Origin: Planctomycetaceae bacterium
Lineage (GTDB): Bacteria; Planctomycetota; Planctomycetia; Pirellulales; Thermoguttaceae
Direction: 5' to 3'
NCBI GenBank assembly: GCA_004556055.1
Contig: SFIW01000020.1
Location: 1 to 40,157, forward strand
Length of the DNA: 40,157 nt
The first letter of the stretch is position 1. Each line of letters starts with the position of its first letter. The position numbers were made by a program, and so were the translations under genes. The notes below the pieces were generated by a model that did not search any database, had not been told where the DNA came from, and was given only the letters and a program-made list of their open reading frames with translations. Of this stretch, positions 17,211-25,126 are shown piece by piece.

Positions 17211-18896
17211 ATGGTGAAAAATCACAACTCGACCGAACATTGGGGTTCGCAACTTGGAGTTATTCTTGCGGTAGCCGGGAGCGCCGTCGGTCTCGGGAAT
17301 TTTCTAAGATTTCCAGGGCAAGCGGTGAATTACGGGGGCGGAGCGTTTATGATTCCCTATATGATCTCGCTCCTTCTGATCGCGATTCCGGTGTCGATGA
17401 GCGAATGGGCGCTCGGACGATACGCCGGTCGGCACGGTTTTCATTCGCCGTTGGGGATGTATTACGCCGCGAGCGGGGGAAAGAAGATTTGGGGCGTCGT
17501 CGGCGGCTTGAGCGTTATCGTGCCTTTCGTGATCAACATGTACTATATTTTCGTCGAGTCGTGGTGCCTTTTATACGCGCTCAAATATCTCGGCGGGGTA
17601 CTCGAACCGATCGGGCTAGGCTTCTCCCTCGATCCCAGCGGCGTCATTGGACTTTCGTATAACAACGCCGCGGAATACGAAAACCTCTTCGCCAATTCGG
17701 TCGGTCTTCACGCCAACGGCTCCCTCTTTAACGGCGCCGGGATTCCTCTTCTGTGCGTCACGGCGTTTTGCACGCTTCTCAACTTCCTTTTGATCTATCG
17801 CGGCGTTTCCAAAGGAATTGAAAAATTCAGCAAACGCGCGGCGCCTCTCATTCTCCTCTGCGCGGTCATTATGATTATCCGCGTCGTTACCCTCGGGAAC
17901 CCCACGGGGGAGCCGGGTCAAAGTTTCCTCGACGGTTTGGGGTTCATGTGGAATCCGACGCGCGAAATTGTCGACGAGTCAGGCAATCTGATTGGGCGCA
18001 CGAACGTTTGGACGACCCTTCTAAATCCAGAAACATGGTTGGCGGCGACCGCGCAAATCTTCTATACGGTCTCGCTATGTCTTTGCGCCATTTGCACGTA
18101 TGCAAGCTATGTAAGACCGAAAGACGATATCGCGCTTTCGAGTCTCACGTCGACGACGATGAACGAATTCTGCGAAGTCGTTCTCGCCGGTTTGATGGTG
18201 ATTCCGACCGCGATTATGTTCCTAGGAGCGCGCGCAGCCGACGGTTTTTCCTCGTCCTTTACCCTCGGTTTTGTCGTTCTTCCCAACGTATTCGGACTGA
18301 TGCCTCTTGGGCAGTTCTGCGGCTTCGTCTTCTTTTTCCTCCTCTTTTTTGCATCCGTCACCAGCTCGATGTCCCTCGTTCAGCCGACGGTCGTTTTATT
18401 TCAGGAGTCGTTGCAAACGAAACGCGGGCTCAGCGTCATTCTTGCGGCGGGCGTCAATCTTATCGGCTCGGCGATTGTCGTGTGGTTTACGAAAAACCTC
18501 GCGGCGCTCGACGCTTTCGATTTCTGGCTCGCCAACTTCGCGCCATTCTTCTTCGCCATCTTCCAGACGGGCCTCGCCGCCTACGTTTGGGGTAGCGTCA
18601 AGATGCGCGAAGAGATCGCGCTCGGCGCAAAGATCGCTCCCCCCTGCTTCTTAGCGAACGTCGTTAAATATGTTTCCTTCCCCTACCTATTGCTCATTGC
18701 GATCTTTTGGATGTTCAAAAACCTAGGCGCAAGAATAGAAGCGGTGCGCGCCGACCAGGTCGCGCAGTTATCGCTGGGATTCTTCGCAATTCTCCTCGTA
18801 TTACTCTTCGTCCTCTCCATAATGACGATGAGGCGTTGGTCAAAAACCGCGCTCAAGCCCATTGACGAAGACCCAAACGCCGTAACGCAAGACTAG
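17211..18896 (+). CDS. Sodium-dependent transporter, NSS/SNF family (copy 2)
   Basis: A 561-residue paralog of the preceding transporter, sharing long near-identical stretches (AVAGSAVGLGNFLRFPGQ, LDGLGFMWNPTREIV, NEFCEVVL, FGLMP-GQ-CGFV). It has the same TM1 sodium-site pattern and the MSEWALGRYAGR motif. A strong AAGGAAGG ribosome site precedes ATG 17211. The pair is a tandem duplication followed by divergence, mostly in the extracellular loop around residues 140-170 and at the C-terminus. It probably has a different substrate range from copy 1 and is co-transcribed with it and with the small gene downstream. Confidence 0.92.
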   Translation: MVKNHNSTEHWGSQLGVILAVAGSAVGLGNFLRFPGQAVNYGGGAFMIPYMISLLLIAIPVSMSEWALGRYAGRHGFHSPLGMYYAASGGKKIWGVVGGLSVIVPFVINMYYIFVESWCLLYALKYLGGVLEPIGLGFSLDPSGVIGLSYNNAAEYENLFANSVGLHANGSLFNGAGIPLLCVTAFCTLLNFLLIYRGVSKGIEKFSKRAAPLILLCAVIMIIRVVTLGNPTGEPGQSFLDGLGFMWNPTREIVDESGNLIGRTNVWTTLLNPETWLAATAQIFYTVSLCLCAICTYASYVRPKDDIALSSLTSTTMNEFCEVVLAGLMVIPTAIMFLGARAADGFSSSFTLGFVVLPNVFGLMPLGQFCGFVFFFLLFFASVTSSMSLVQPTVVLFQESLQTKRGLSVILAAGVNLIGSAIVVWFTKNLAALDAFDFWLANFAPFFFAIFQTGLAAYVWGSVKMREEIALGAKIAPPCFLANVVKYVSFPYLLLIAIFWMFKNLGARIEAVRADQVAQLSLGFFAILLVLLFVLSIMTMRRWSKTALKPIDEDPNAVTQD

Positions 18897-18957
18897 CGCT
18901 ATTGCGTCTTATGAGACTCATGAATAAAATACCGTTGTTTTAAGAAAGGAGCTTTCT

Positions 18958-19074
18958 ATGACTTTAGGCGGTTGGATCAGCATGACGACTTCTTTGGCTA
19001 TTGTCATCGGACTCATGACGTGGTGCTTCTACAAGTTGCTAACGACGCAGGATGAGAACGAAAACGCCCGCTAA
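18958..19074 (+). CDS. Small single-TM protein, probable MetS-type NSS transporter small subunit
   Basis: A 38-residue ORF, too short for usual ORF calling. It begins MTLGGWISMTTSLAIVIG, continues through a hydrophobic helix, and ends with a polar QDENENAR tail. A perfect AAGGAG with 6-base spacing precedes ATG 18958. It follows the second NSS transporter by 61 bases. In Corynebacterium glutamicum the NSS protein MetP needs a tiny one-TM partner, MetS. The MTxGGWI start, single helix and position all fit that small-subunit group. Function as a transporter partner is inference from family and context. It could instead belong with the ABC ATPases that start 47 bases downstream. Confidence 0.75.
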   Translation: MTLGGWISMTTSLAIVIGLMTWCFYKLLTTQDENENAR

Positions 19075-19121
19075 CGTCGAACAACTCTCTTTTTCCCAAT
19101 AAGGAAACGAAGGAGGATTTT

Positions 19122-20039
19122 ATGTCGATTAACGTCGCGTCGGCTTCGGAACAACAAACGACGACCCCAGTGCTCCGTTTTGAACGCGCCGGGCTTTATA
19201 AGACGCCGGATCGATCAAGCGGAGCCTTGCAAATTTATCCAGGAGAGATCGTCGCTCTCTTAGGAGAAGCGGGTTCTGGAAAAACACAGATCGTCGATCA
19301 AATCGCGGGCGAAACGGAGAAAACGCCGGGGCAAGTCTATTTGAATGGAGTCAACGTCTCAATTTCCACGGCGGCGGAACGTTTCAAGGCGGGAATCAGC
19401 AGATTGCCCTGGAATCCTTCTCAAGGGCGCTTACAGGCCTTCTTATCGCGTTTCAATCTGAAGAAAACGACGGTTCGATCTCGCGTCTACCAAGCGACTT
19501 GCGTTCGAGATTTCTCGCGCGAAGAACGACTTGCAATTTGCGACGAAGCGTTAAAACTCTTCAATCTGACGTATTTGGAAGATCGTTCCGTCGGAGAATT
19601 CGGCGGGCTCTCCGGCGGCGAGCGGCGGCGTCTCGACTTCGCCAGCGTTCTCGCTTCCGCGCCGGCGCTCCTTCTCCTCGACTCTCCGTTCGAAGGCTGC
19701 GACCCCGCAACGTGCAAATTGCTCCGCCGAGCGATCTCGCGCTTTGCCGAAGATCGGGGCGCAACGCTCATCGCCGTGCGTTCGCTCTCCGAAGCGCTCT
19801 GCACCGCGACGCGCGTCTGCTTGCTCGAAAATAAACGGATCGTCGCCGACATGGAACCGATCGACCTCCTCGCCTCCCCCAACCTTCTATCCCCCGACTA
19901 TCGCAAGGGGGCGCTCCAAATTTTAGACACTGTGGCGGAAACGCAAGAATACGATCCGCAAGCTCTTCGTCAATTTGTCGAAAACGCCTTCCTTAAGGCA
20001 GGCTTCGATCCGAATACAGGACGCGAACTCTCCAACTAG
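19122..20039 (+). CDS. LptB-like ABC ATPase paralog with degenerate catalytic residues
   Basis: A 305-residue ABC nucleotide-binding protein, clearly paralogous to the next gene (shared LSGGERRRLDFA signature and LLLDSPFEGCDPAT). Walker A is intact (GEAGSGKT, 48-55) and so is the signature LSGGER (163-168). The catalytic positions are not. The Q-loop Gln is Trp97 (RLPWNPS where the neighbour has YLPQERS), the Walker B Glu is Ser188 (LLLLDSPF), and the switch His is Arg220 (IAVRSL against INDHSI). It should bind nucleotide but hydrolyse poorly or not at all. A likely role is a regulatory half of a heterodimer with the neighbouring LptB-type protein (inference). ATG 19122 follows an AAGGAGG ribosome site. 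Confidence 0.85.
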   Translation: MSINVASASEQQTTTPVLRFERAGLYKTPDRSSGALQIYPGEIVALLGEAGSGKTQIVDQIAGETEKTPGQVYLNGVNVSISTAAERFKAGISRLPWNPSQGRLQAFLSRFNLKKTTVRSRVYQATCVRDFSREERLAICDEALKLFNLTYLEDRSVGEFGGLSGGERRRLDFASVLASAPALLLLDSPFEGCDPATCKLLRRAISRFAEDRGATLIAVRSLSEALCTATRVCLLENKRIVADMEPIDLLASPNLLSPDYRKGALQILDTVAETQEYDPQALRQFVENAFLKAGFDPNTGRELSN

Positions 20040-20115
20040 TCGAAGTAAAAGAATGAGATCTATGCTAGGACAAAGACACGACCAAGCTCAGTCGCCGGCG
20101 AGGCACGAAGGAGCT

Positions 20116-21297
20116 ATGAACGACCAGAAGAAACCTATCTTGGAGGTTCAGGCGCTTAAAAAGGCGTATGGGAAAAAAATTGTCGTCAACGACGTTTCAC
20201 TAAAGGTCTATCCGGGAGAAATCATCGGGCTTCTCGGTCCTAACGGCGCCGGTAAAACGACCTGTTTCCACATGATCTGCGGCCTCAGACGCGCCACGGC
20301 AGGGAAAATCTTTCTTGACGGAAGGGAAATCTCCAAATATCCCATGTTCCAGCGCTGTCAAATGGGGTTGGAATACTTGCCTCAGGAACGCAGTACCTTC
20401 GACGATCTAACCGTCGAACAAAACCTCCTCGCGGTCATGGAATTCATCGGTATGCGTAAAGCGGAGAGTATGGAACTTTGCACGCGCCTTCTTGAACGTT
20501 TTGAGTTAATCGAACATCGGAAAGACAAAGTCGGTTCCGGCGGCGCGACGGGAGGCCTTTCCGGCGGCGAACGGCGTCGACTAGAATTTGCGCGCGCGTT
20601 GATTCGCCAGCCGAAAGTTCTCATGCTTGACGAACCTTTCGCCGCGTGCGACCCGCCGACTATCAGAACGATCCAGAGCGAAATTCGCAAGATGTCTGCC
20701 GAAGGTCTTTCGATCATCATCAACGACCATTCGATAGCGAACACGCTCCGCGTCATCAACCGAGCGTACGTCATTCAGAAAGGCGGGTGGCTTCTCTGCG
20801 ACGGAACGGCGATGGAAGTCATCACCAATCCTTATGCGATCGCGATGTATTTCGACCACGAAGCGAAAGACAACGCCGAATCTATCGGAGTCGCGCAAGG
20901 CTATTCCCCGGAAGAAGCGAGGAAATTAGTTAGAGCCGCGTATAAAGAGATGGAGGAACTCGATGAAGCGGGACGTCTCTACAAAGCGTCCCCCGAAGAA
21001 ATATGCGCCTATAACGAACGCAGACGAGCCGCCTTTGCGGCGTGGTCGCGACGTTCGACAAACGCGGAGTCGACGCCGCGTTCCAACGCACCGACCGCGC
21101 GTCCGGAACATATCGCTCGGCCAACGTCTTTTGCAACCGCTCAAACGTCGTCGAACGACGGCTCAATCAAGCGTCCCCGACTCTCCCTCAATAATCGCGG
21201 CGCGGCGGAACCCACCCCGTCTCCGCGCGATCAGGCCCCGGAGGAGAACCGCTACCTCAACAAATTAACGGGCGTCTTAAAGCGCCGCAAGCGTTAA
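20116..21297 (+). CDS. lptB: LptB-like ABC ATPase (LPS export type) with long basic C-terminal tail
   Basis: The ATP-binding protein of the LptB group, which powers lipopolysaccharide transport with LptFG. Features: ILEVQALKKAYGKKIVV start, Walker A GPNGAGKTT (41-49), Q-loop Gln90, signature LSGGER (148-153), Walker B VLMLDEPFAACDP with Glu173, and switch His205 in NDHSI. All are intact. The E. coli protein is about 241 residues. Here an extra roughly 150-residue Ala/Arg/Thr-rich tail follows AMYFDHEAKDNAESIG. ATG 20116 is chosen because ILEV begins 7 residues later as in homologues; ATG 20053 or 20062 in the same frame are alternatives. No lptF/G/C genes lie within the window. It is 76 bases downstream of its degenerate paralog and very probably co-expressed. 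Confidence 0.85.
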   Translation: MNDQKKPILEVQALKKAYGKKIVVNDVSLKVYPGEIIGLLGPNGAGKTTCFHMICGLRRATAGKIFLDGREISKYPMFQRCQMGLEYLPQERSTFDDLTVEQNLLAVMEFIGMRKAESMELCTRLLERFELIEHRKDKVGSGGATGGLSGGERRRLEFARALIRQPKVLMLDEPFAACDPPTIRTIQSEIRKMSAEGLSIIINDHSIANTLRVINRAYVIQKGGWLLCDGTAMEVITNPYAIAMYFDHEAKDNAESIGVAQGYSPEEARKLVRAAYKEMEELDEAGRLYKASPEEICAYNERRRAAFAAWSRRSTNAESTPRSNAPTARPEHIARPTSFATAQTSSNDGSIKRPRLSLNNRGAAEPTPSPRDQAPEENRYLNKLTGVLKRRKR

Positions 21298-21350
21298 AAA
21301 AGGGCGGCTCGCACCCTGTCGGCAAGACGGTAAAGATCACATTTTGGGGG

Positions 21351-21376
21351 ATAGACATGATTTCAATCATGTCTAT
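21351..21376 (+). terminator. Hairpin downstream of the LptB pair, probable terminator
   Basis: A perfect 11-base-pair inverted repeat (ATAGACATGAT with ATCATGTCTAT) with a 4-base loop lies 54 bases after the lptB-like stop. The plus strand continues TCGCTTTTAAC, a weak T-tract. It could serve both convergent units, lptB-like and mcrC. Confidence 0.5.
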
Positions 21377-21474
21377 TCGCTTTTAACAGCTCATCCTCGC
21401 GGACGCGATACGAGACTCTCTTCGATACCCCCTTCCGCCTGGGGTTGACGCTAGGCTTGTCTGGGCTTAACCGT

Positions 21475-22785
21475 TCAAAAAAGACTTACGAACTCCTGCT
21501 CGCTGAATTTTATTCTCTCGATAAAGTCGGCGTAATTCTGAGCGTCCATCGGAATTTTCAAGCCGTGTTTCGTAACGCTGATATCGTCGCGCGGCGCAAC
21601 GTTATTCTCATAGGTAGACCCCTGGTTCATCCGTAATAACTGATACCCCGCGTTCTCTTGTTCGGGATAAAGACAGTAACCGATTTTCGCGTCAAAACGG
21701 AACATATAAGCAAGCGTCTGCAAATAATCACGATTACCGATGTTATTGATTGGCTTATACTTTGCGTCGGCAATCATACGCTTTTCACGGTTGCGGCTGA
21801 TGAAATCAGGATAGATTAGCCCCACGTTTCCGTCAAAGAGGCGCTGAGCGCCTTTGCCTTCCTTGTTCATCGGATGGTAAAAAGCGTCGCCGATAAGCAA
21901 GTTGACATACTCCTCCCACAACCATGCGCCGTCAAAGAGGATACCGTATAGTCGCTTCATACCAAAGCCGATTTGATGTTTCTGATACCGAAGGATCAAA
22001 AGACACAATCTTTGTAGCGCGAGATACTCACGAAAGTAGGCGTGCCGAACGGGAGCCTTTTTGTTCTGCTCAATGATTCTCTGTCGGTCGCAAGGCTCAT
22101 ATCCTGGGGTCGCGTCTACTACAACTTTCACTTCGTCTTTAACTTTGACAAGTAGTTTGTTTCCATAGGGCTTTCTTTTGATAAACTCTATGGTATGCCG
22201 TACCAATTCCATCAGACTGTTATCATAGGAAAACTCTCGTTGGCTATATGCAATCTTTCCAACAAAAGGGGTGTTCGTCCTAATATGTTTTGCGACGTCA
22301 ATAGCTCCTTTGAGATTCCCGTCGTTGTGTCTGCGTAGGATATACTTCTTGAATACTCCCTTTCGCAACGCTGTTTTGAGGTAGTGGGGGAATAGGAACA
22401 GAAAGAAACTGAACATTCGGTCGTTCTGGTTGGCGTTAGAATCCAAATCGACGATATTCGGAAAATCTAGCGTCTTGTCCAAAAGATACTGAAAAAAATA
22501 ATCCTCGCACTCTCCACAAAAGCGGGACTCGATAATAAGTCGTTCATTGCCATAACCGAGAAACCCCATCACATTGCTAGAACGATAGGCGTTATTAACG
22601 CTTTGAAGGATCGTCTGGTCTTGCGTAATATCCCCTGCCTCATTTACTGTATCCGGGAACACAAAGACGCCTTCACACTCAAGTTGCTTTAAGGTCTTGT
22701 CGGCGATTTTACCTGTAAGATTCTTGATGTGCGAAAAGACCTCTTTGGGCTGTTGGGAATTATCCTTAATCTTGAGTGTCTTCAT
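21475..22785 (-). CDS. mcrC: McrC-like subunit of a 5-methylcytosine-type restriction system
   Basis: A 436-residue McrC-family protein. A beta-rich N-terminal region is followed by RRHNDGNLKGAIDVAKHIRTN, the family's RxxxLKGxID-like segment. A C-terminal PD-(D/E)xK nuclease core has YPDFISRN as the first acidic motif and MIADAKYKPI as the DxK motif. McrC is the endonuclease partner that docks onto McrB rings and cuts modified DNA. The start is taken at ATG 22785, inside the last codons of mcrB (20-base overlap), with a GAGG just upstream; the frame opens further up at 22830 but this would deepen the overlap. It is low in GC compared with the flanks. Confidence 0.88.
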   Translation of the reverse strand: MKTLKIKDNSQQPKEVFSHIKNLTGKIADKTLKQLECEGVFVFPDTVNEAGDITQDQTILQSVNNAYRSSNVMGFLGYGNERLIIESRFCGECEDYFFQYLLDKTLDFPNIVDLDSNANQNDRMFSFFLFLFPHYLKTALRKGVFKKYILRRHNDGNLKGAIDVAKHIRTNTPFVGKIAYSQREFSYDNSLMELVRHTIEFIKRKPYGNKLLVKVKDEVKVVVDATPGYEPCDRQRIIEQNKKAPVRHAYFREYLALQRLCLLILRYQKHQIGFGMKRLYGILFDGAWLWEEYVNLLIGDAFYHPMNKEGKGAQRLFDGNVGLIYPDFISRNREKRMIADAKYKPINNIGNRDYLQTLAYMFRFDAKIGYCLYPEQENAGYQLLRMNQGSTYENNVAPRDDISVTKHGLKIPMDAQNYADFIERIKFSEQEFVSLF

Positions 22786-24853
22786 TCGCCTCGTCCCGGT
22801 CGGATTTCTGATAGCCGTACGCCTTTTCAAAACGGTTCATAATTCCTTCTTCATCATACATACCGTGAATGTAATCTTGGAGAAGCGGTCGCAAATAGTC
22901 AGTCCAAAGCTGGTCAAAACCAAGCGTTTTCAACTTTAAGAAGTAAGACGCGCCGATTTGGTAATTCTCATTCAAATCTTCAACCGCAACAATCTCTTTG
23001 TTCAGCGCAGTCATTCTTCTAATCGCTTCATTTTCCAGTTCATCGTTCTCTAATGTTGCGAGCATTTCAAGACGATCGTCCGCCCTAAGCTCTACGAAGC
23101 GGAATCGGCGACGCATGGCAAAATCAAAACTATCGACAGAACGGTCGATATCGTTCATCGTTCCGATGATATAGACGTTTTCAGGAATATAGAACTTTTC
23201 GTCGGGATCGGAATGTAAATTAGAATACTGAGTCGAGACTTCACCGGCTCTTCCGCGATAGCCGGGGTCTATCGCAAAAAACAGTTCGCCAAAAATCTTT
23301 GATATTTCACCGCGGTTAATTTCATCGATGATAAAGATGTATTTTTTCAGTTCTTCTTGCTTTACCACTTTTCTTGAAGTTGAAGCTTTCTTTTCTCGGA
23401 TGGCGTTGTAGATAGCGAATTCATAAGAGTATCTGTGCAAACAGTTCTTTCCGAAAAAGGTCGTGACGTCCTTTATTTTCTCAAACTTCTGCCCGGACTC
23501 CAACATCTTTCTAACTTCATCCAAACTCAGAGTCAGCCTGTTCAGTACGTTTTCGGGAATAAAGATATGGATATGATCCTCGTCCACGCCGGTAATGGTG
23601 AATTCATTTCCAGTAATCGTCTTAAAGACGTCGACGCCAAACTCTATGCTCGAGAAAAATTCCGTCATCGCCTCCTGAACGGAAACCTCTTTCTCGACGA
23701 CTGCTGTGGATTTTTGAGAGTTCTCATAGTTCTTCCGAGCGCGGGCGACAAACTTTTTGAAAATACCGTCCTGTAATTCAAACCCCATTGTCCCGTCGTC
23801 GTTTATCTTCGGTCTTAGTCCCTCGACAAAATCAGAGTAGTCATAACTCGGATGGAACTGAACAAACTCCACCTGTTTTTTCTGGTCGTCCGTGAGGCGA
23901 CTATAATCGTCCTCATAGCCGTCGCTAATAATATCCGCCGCAATTTCCCTTGCAAGATACGACTTGCCGGTACCGGGCGCGCCTCGAAAAATCAGATTTT
24001 TGGATTCGAGTAGCATCGAAGAAAATGAATTCCGGATTTCTTTGGACTGTTGAGCAAGCTCTTCCTGGATCGCGGTTTCCGTTTTCTCCGGCGTGGCGAC
24101 TGTCTCATCTTTTTCCCGGTATATCAGAACGAACTGATCCCCAGGTTCGCCAAAACGCTTCAGACATTCCTGCACGAAGAGAATCGTGGAAAAAATATTC
24201 CAGCAAAAGATTACAAACAGACGACCGTTGTCGTAATGGTATTTCACATACTCAAACGTGTTGCTGTTGTGCTTTTTGAAATCGCTAACGCTCGCATAAA
24301 TACCCCTGAATATCTTGCTGTTCGGTTTGTATTTACAAACAGGAAAATTCTCCTTATCCTCAACTGATAACGCGACAAGTTGCTTCTCAAAGACCTGACA
24401 AGCAATCCGCGGCATAGTCTGATTGGTGTTCTTTTTTTCGCCTTTACAGTAAGCTCGCTTGATTACATCTCCATTTGCTCTCTTAAAATAGACGTCCAAA
24501 GGCTTATAGTTATCGCCAAGGCTCAGATTATCCATTGTAAAGCGTTCATCCGTTGACTCCACGCTTTCGGCAGTAATAGATAACCGATATTTTTCTTGTT
24601 GCTTTTCCTCGATCGTGAACCCAAGACTTTCCAGAAAGTTCTTTGCCTCGACGCTGCTAAAAGATTCTGTTGAAATATCTACGCCATTTGCCAAATGGTT
24701 AGCAACGGCAACGAGATACCTCGGCGGATACTTTTTTCCATCTTCCGACACAAGATCGTATTTTAAGCTGGTATTATGTCCGGGGACGCCGTTCGTGTCG
24801 ATAAAATTTAGAGCGTCAATGATATCCTGCTTTTTCAGCTTTGGTATAGCCAT
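22766..24853 (-). CDS. mcrB: McrB-like AAA+ GTPase with atypical N-terminal specificity region
   Basis: A 695-residue protein. The C-terminal half is the McrB-type AAA+ motor: Walker A FRGAPGTGKSYLARE (about 290-297), a VEFVQFHPSYDYSDFVEGLRP motif, Walker B IFIIDEINRGEISKIFGEL (about residue 505), and MNDIDRSVDSFDFAMRRRF (sensor and arginine region, about residue 563). McrB rings use GTP to drive McrC cleavage. The N-terminus differs from the E. coli methyl-C reader. Residues 1-80 (SLKYDLVSEDGKKYPPRYLVAVAN) resemble the head domain seen in ScoMcrA-like enzymes. Residues about 90-250 hold an unrecognised module that presumably decides the target. GAGGAGG precedes ATG 24853. It overlaps mcrC. 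Confidence 0.88.
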   Translation of the reverse strand: MAIPKLKKQDIIDALNFIDTNGVPGHNTSLKYDLVSEDGKKYPPRYLVAVANHLANGVDISTESFSSVEAKNFLESLGFTIEEKQQEKYRLSITAESVESTDERFTMDNLSLGDNYKPLDVYFKRANGDVIKRAYCKGEKKNTNQTMPRIACQVFEKQLVALSVEDKENFPVCKYKPNSKIFRGIYASVSDFKKHNSNTFEYVKYHYDNGRLFVIFCWNIFSTILFVQECLKRFGEPGDQFVLIYREKDETVATPEKTETAIQEELAQQSKEIRNSFSSMLLESKNLIFRGAPGTGKSYLAREIAADIISDGYEDDYSRLTDDQKKQVEFVQFHPSYDYSDFVEGLRPKINDDGTMGFELQDGIFKKFVARARKNYENSQKSTAVVEKEVSVQEAMTEFFSSIEFGVDVFKTITGNEFTITGVDEDHIHIFIPENVLNRLTLSLDEVRKMLESGQKFEKIKDVTTFFGKNCLHRYSYEFAIYNAIREKKASTSRKVVKQEELKKYIFIIDEINRGEISKIFGELFFAIDPGYRGRAGEVSTQYSNLHSDPDEKFYIPENVYIIGTMNDIDRSVDSFDFAMRRRFRFVELRADDRLEMLATLENDELENEAIRRMTALNKEIVAVEDLNENYQIGASYFLKLKTLGFDQLWTDYLRPLLQDYIHGMYDEEGIMNRFEKAYGYQKSDRDEANEDTQD

Positions 24854-25053
24854 GCGGCGCCTCCTCTGTAACGAGTAAATACAGTATGTCGCGAGATGAC
24901 TCTCTTTCCAATAGATTATCCGAAAAGAATCGCTCTAGAACGTAACTTTTCTGCGTGCGCAAGCCGATTTCGCAATGATCTCAAATACCGGTCTTGTCAA
25001 ACCAGTCAGAGACGGTCGCCTTTTATCTTTCAACGCCTAGAACGTCTCAAAAG

Positions 25054-25087
25054 AAGAAGGCCGCGCGCCTAAGCGTACGGCCTTCTT
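25054..25087 (-). terminator. Terminator of the Gfo/Idh/MocA gene
   Basis: A 10-base-pair stem (AAGAAGGCCG with CGGCCTTCTT) with a 14-base loop lies 40 bases beyond the stop of the minus-strand dehydrogenase. On the minus strand it is followed by CTTTTGAG. Confidence 0.8.
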
Positions 25088-25126
25088 TAATTTCAAGAAT
25101 TAAACACTTAAAGGGCTAACTGAAGA

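Noticed and set aside
21300..25126. A mobile element carrying McrBC
   Set aside because: The composition suggests transfer, but no integrase, transposase, terminal repeats or target duplication are visible. Only the island itself is reported.
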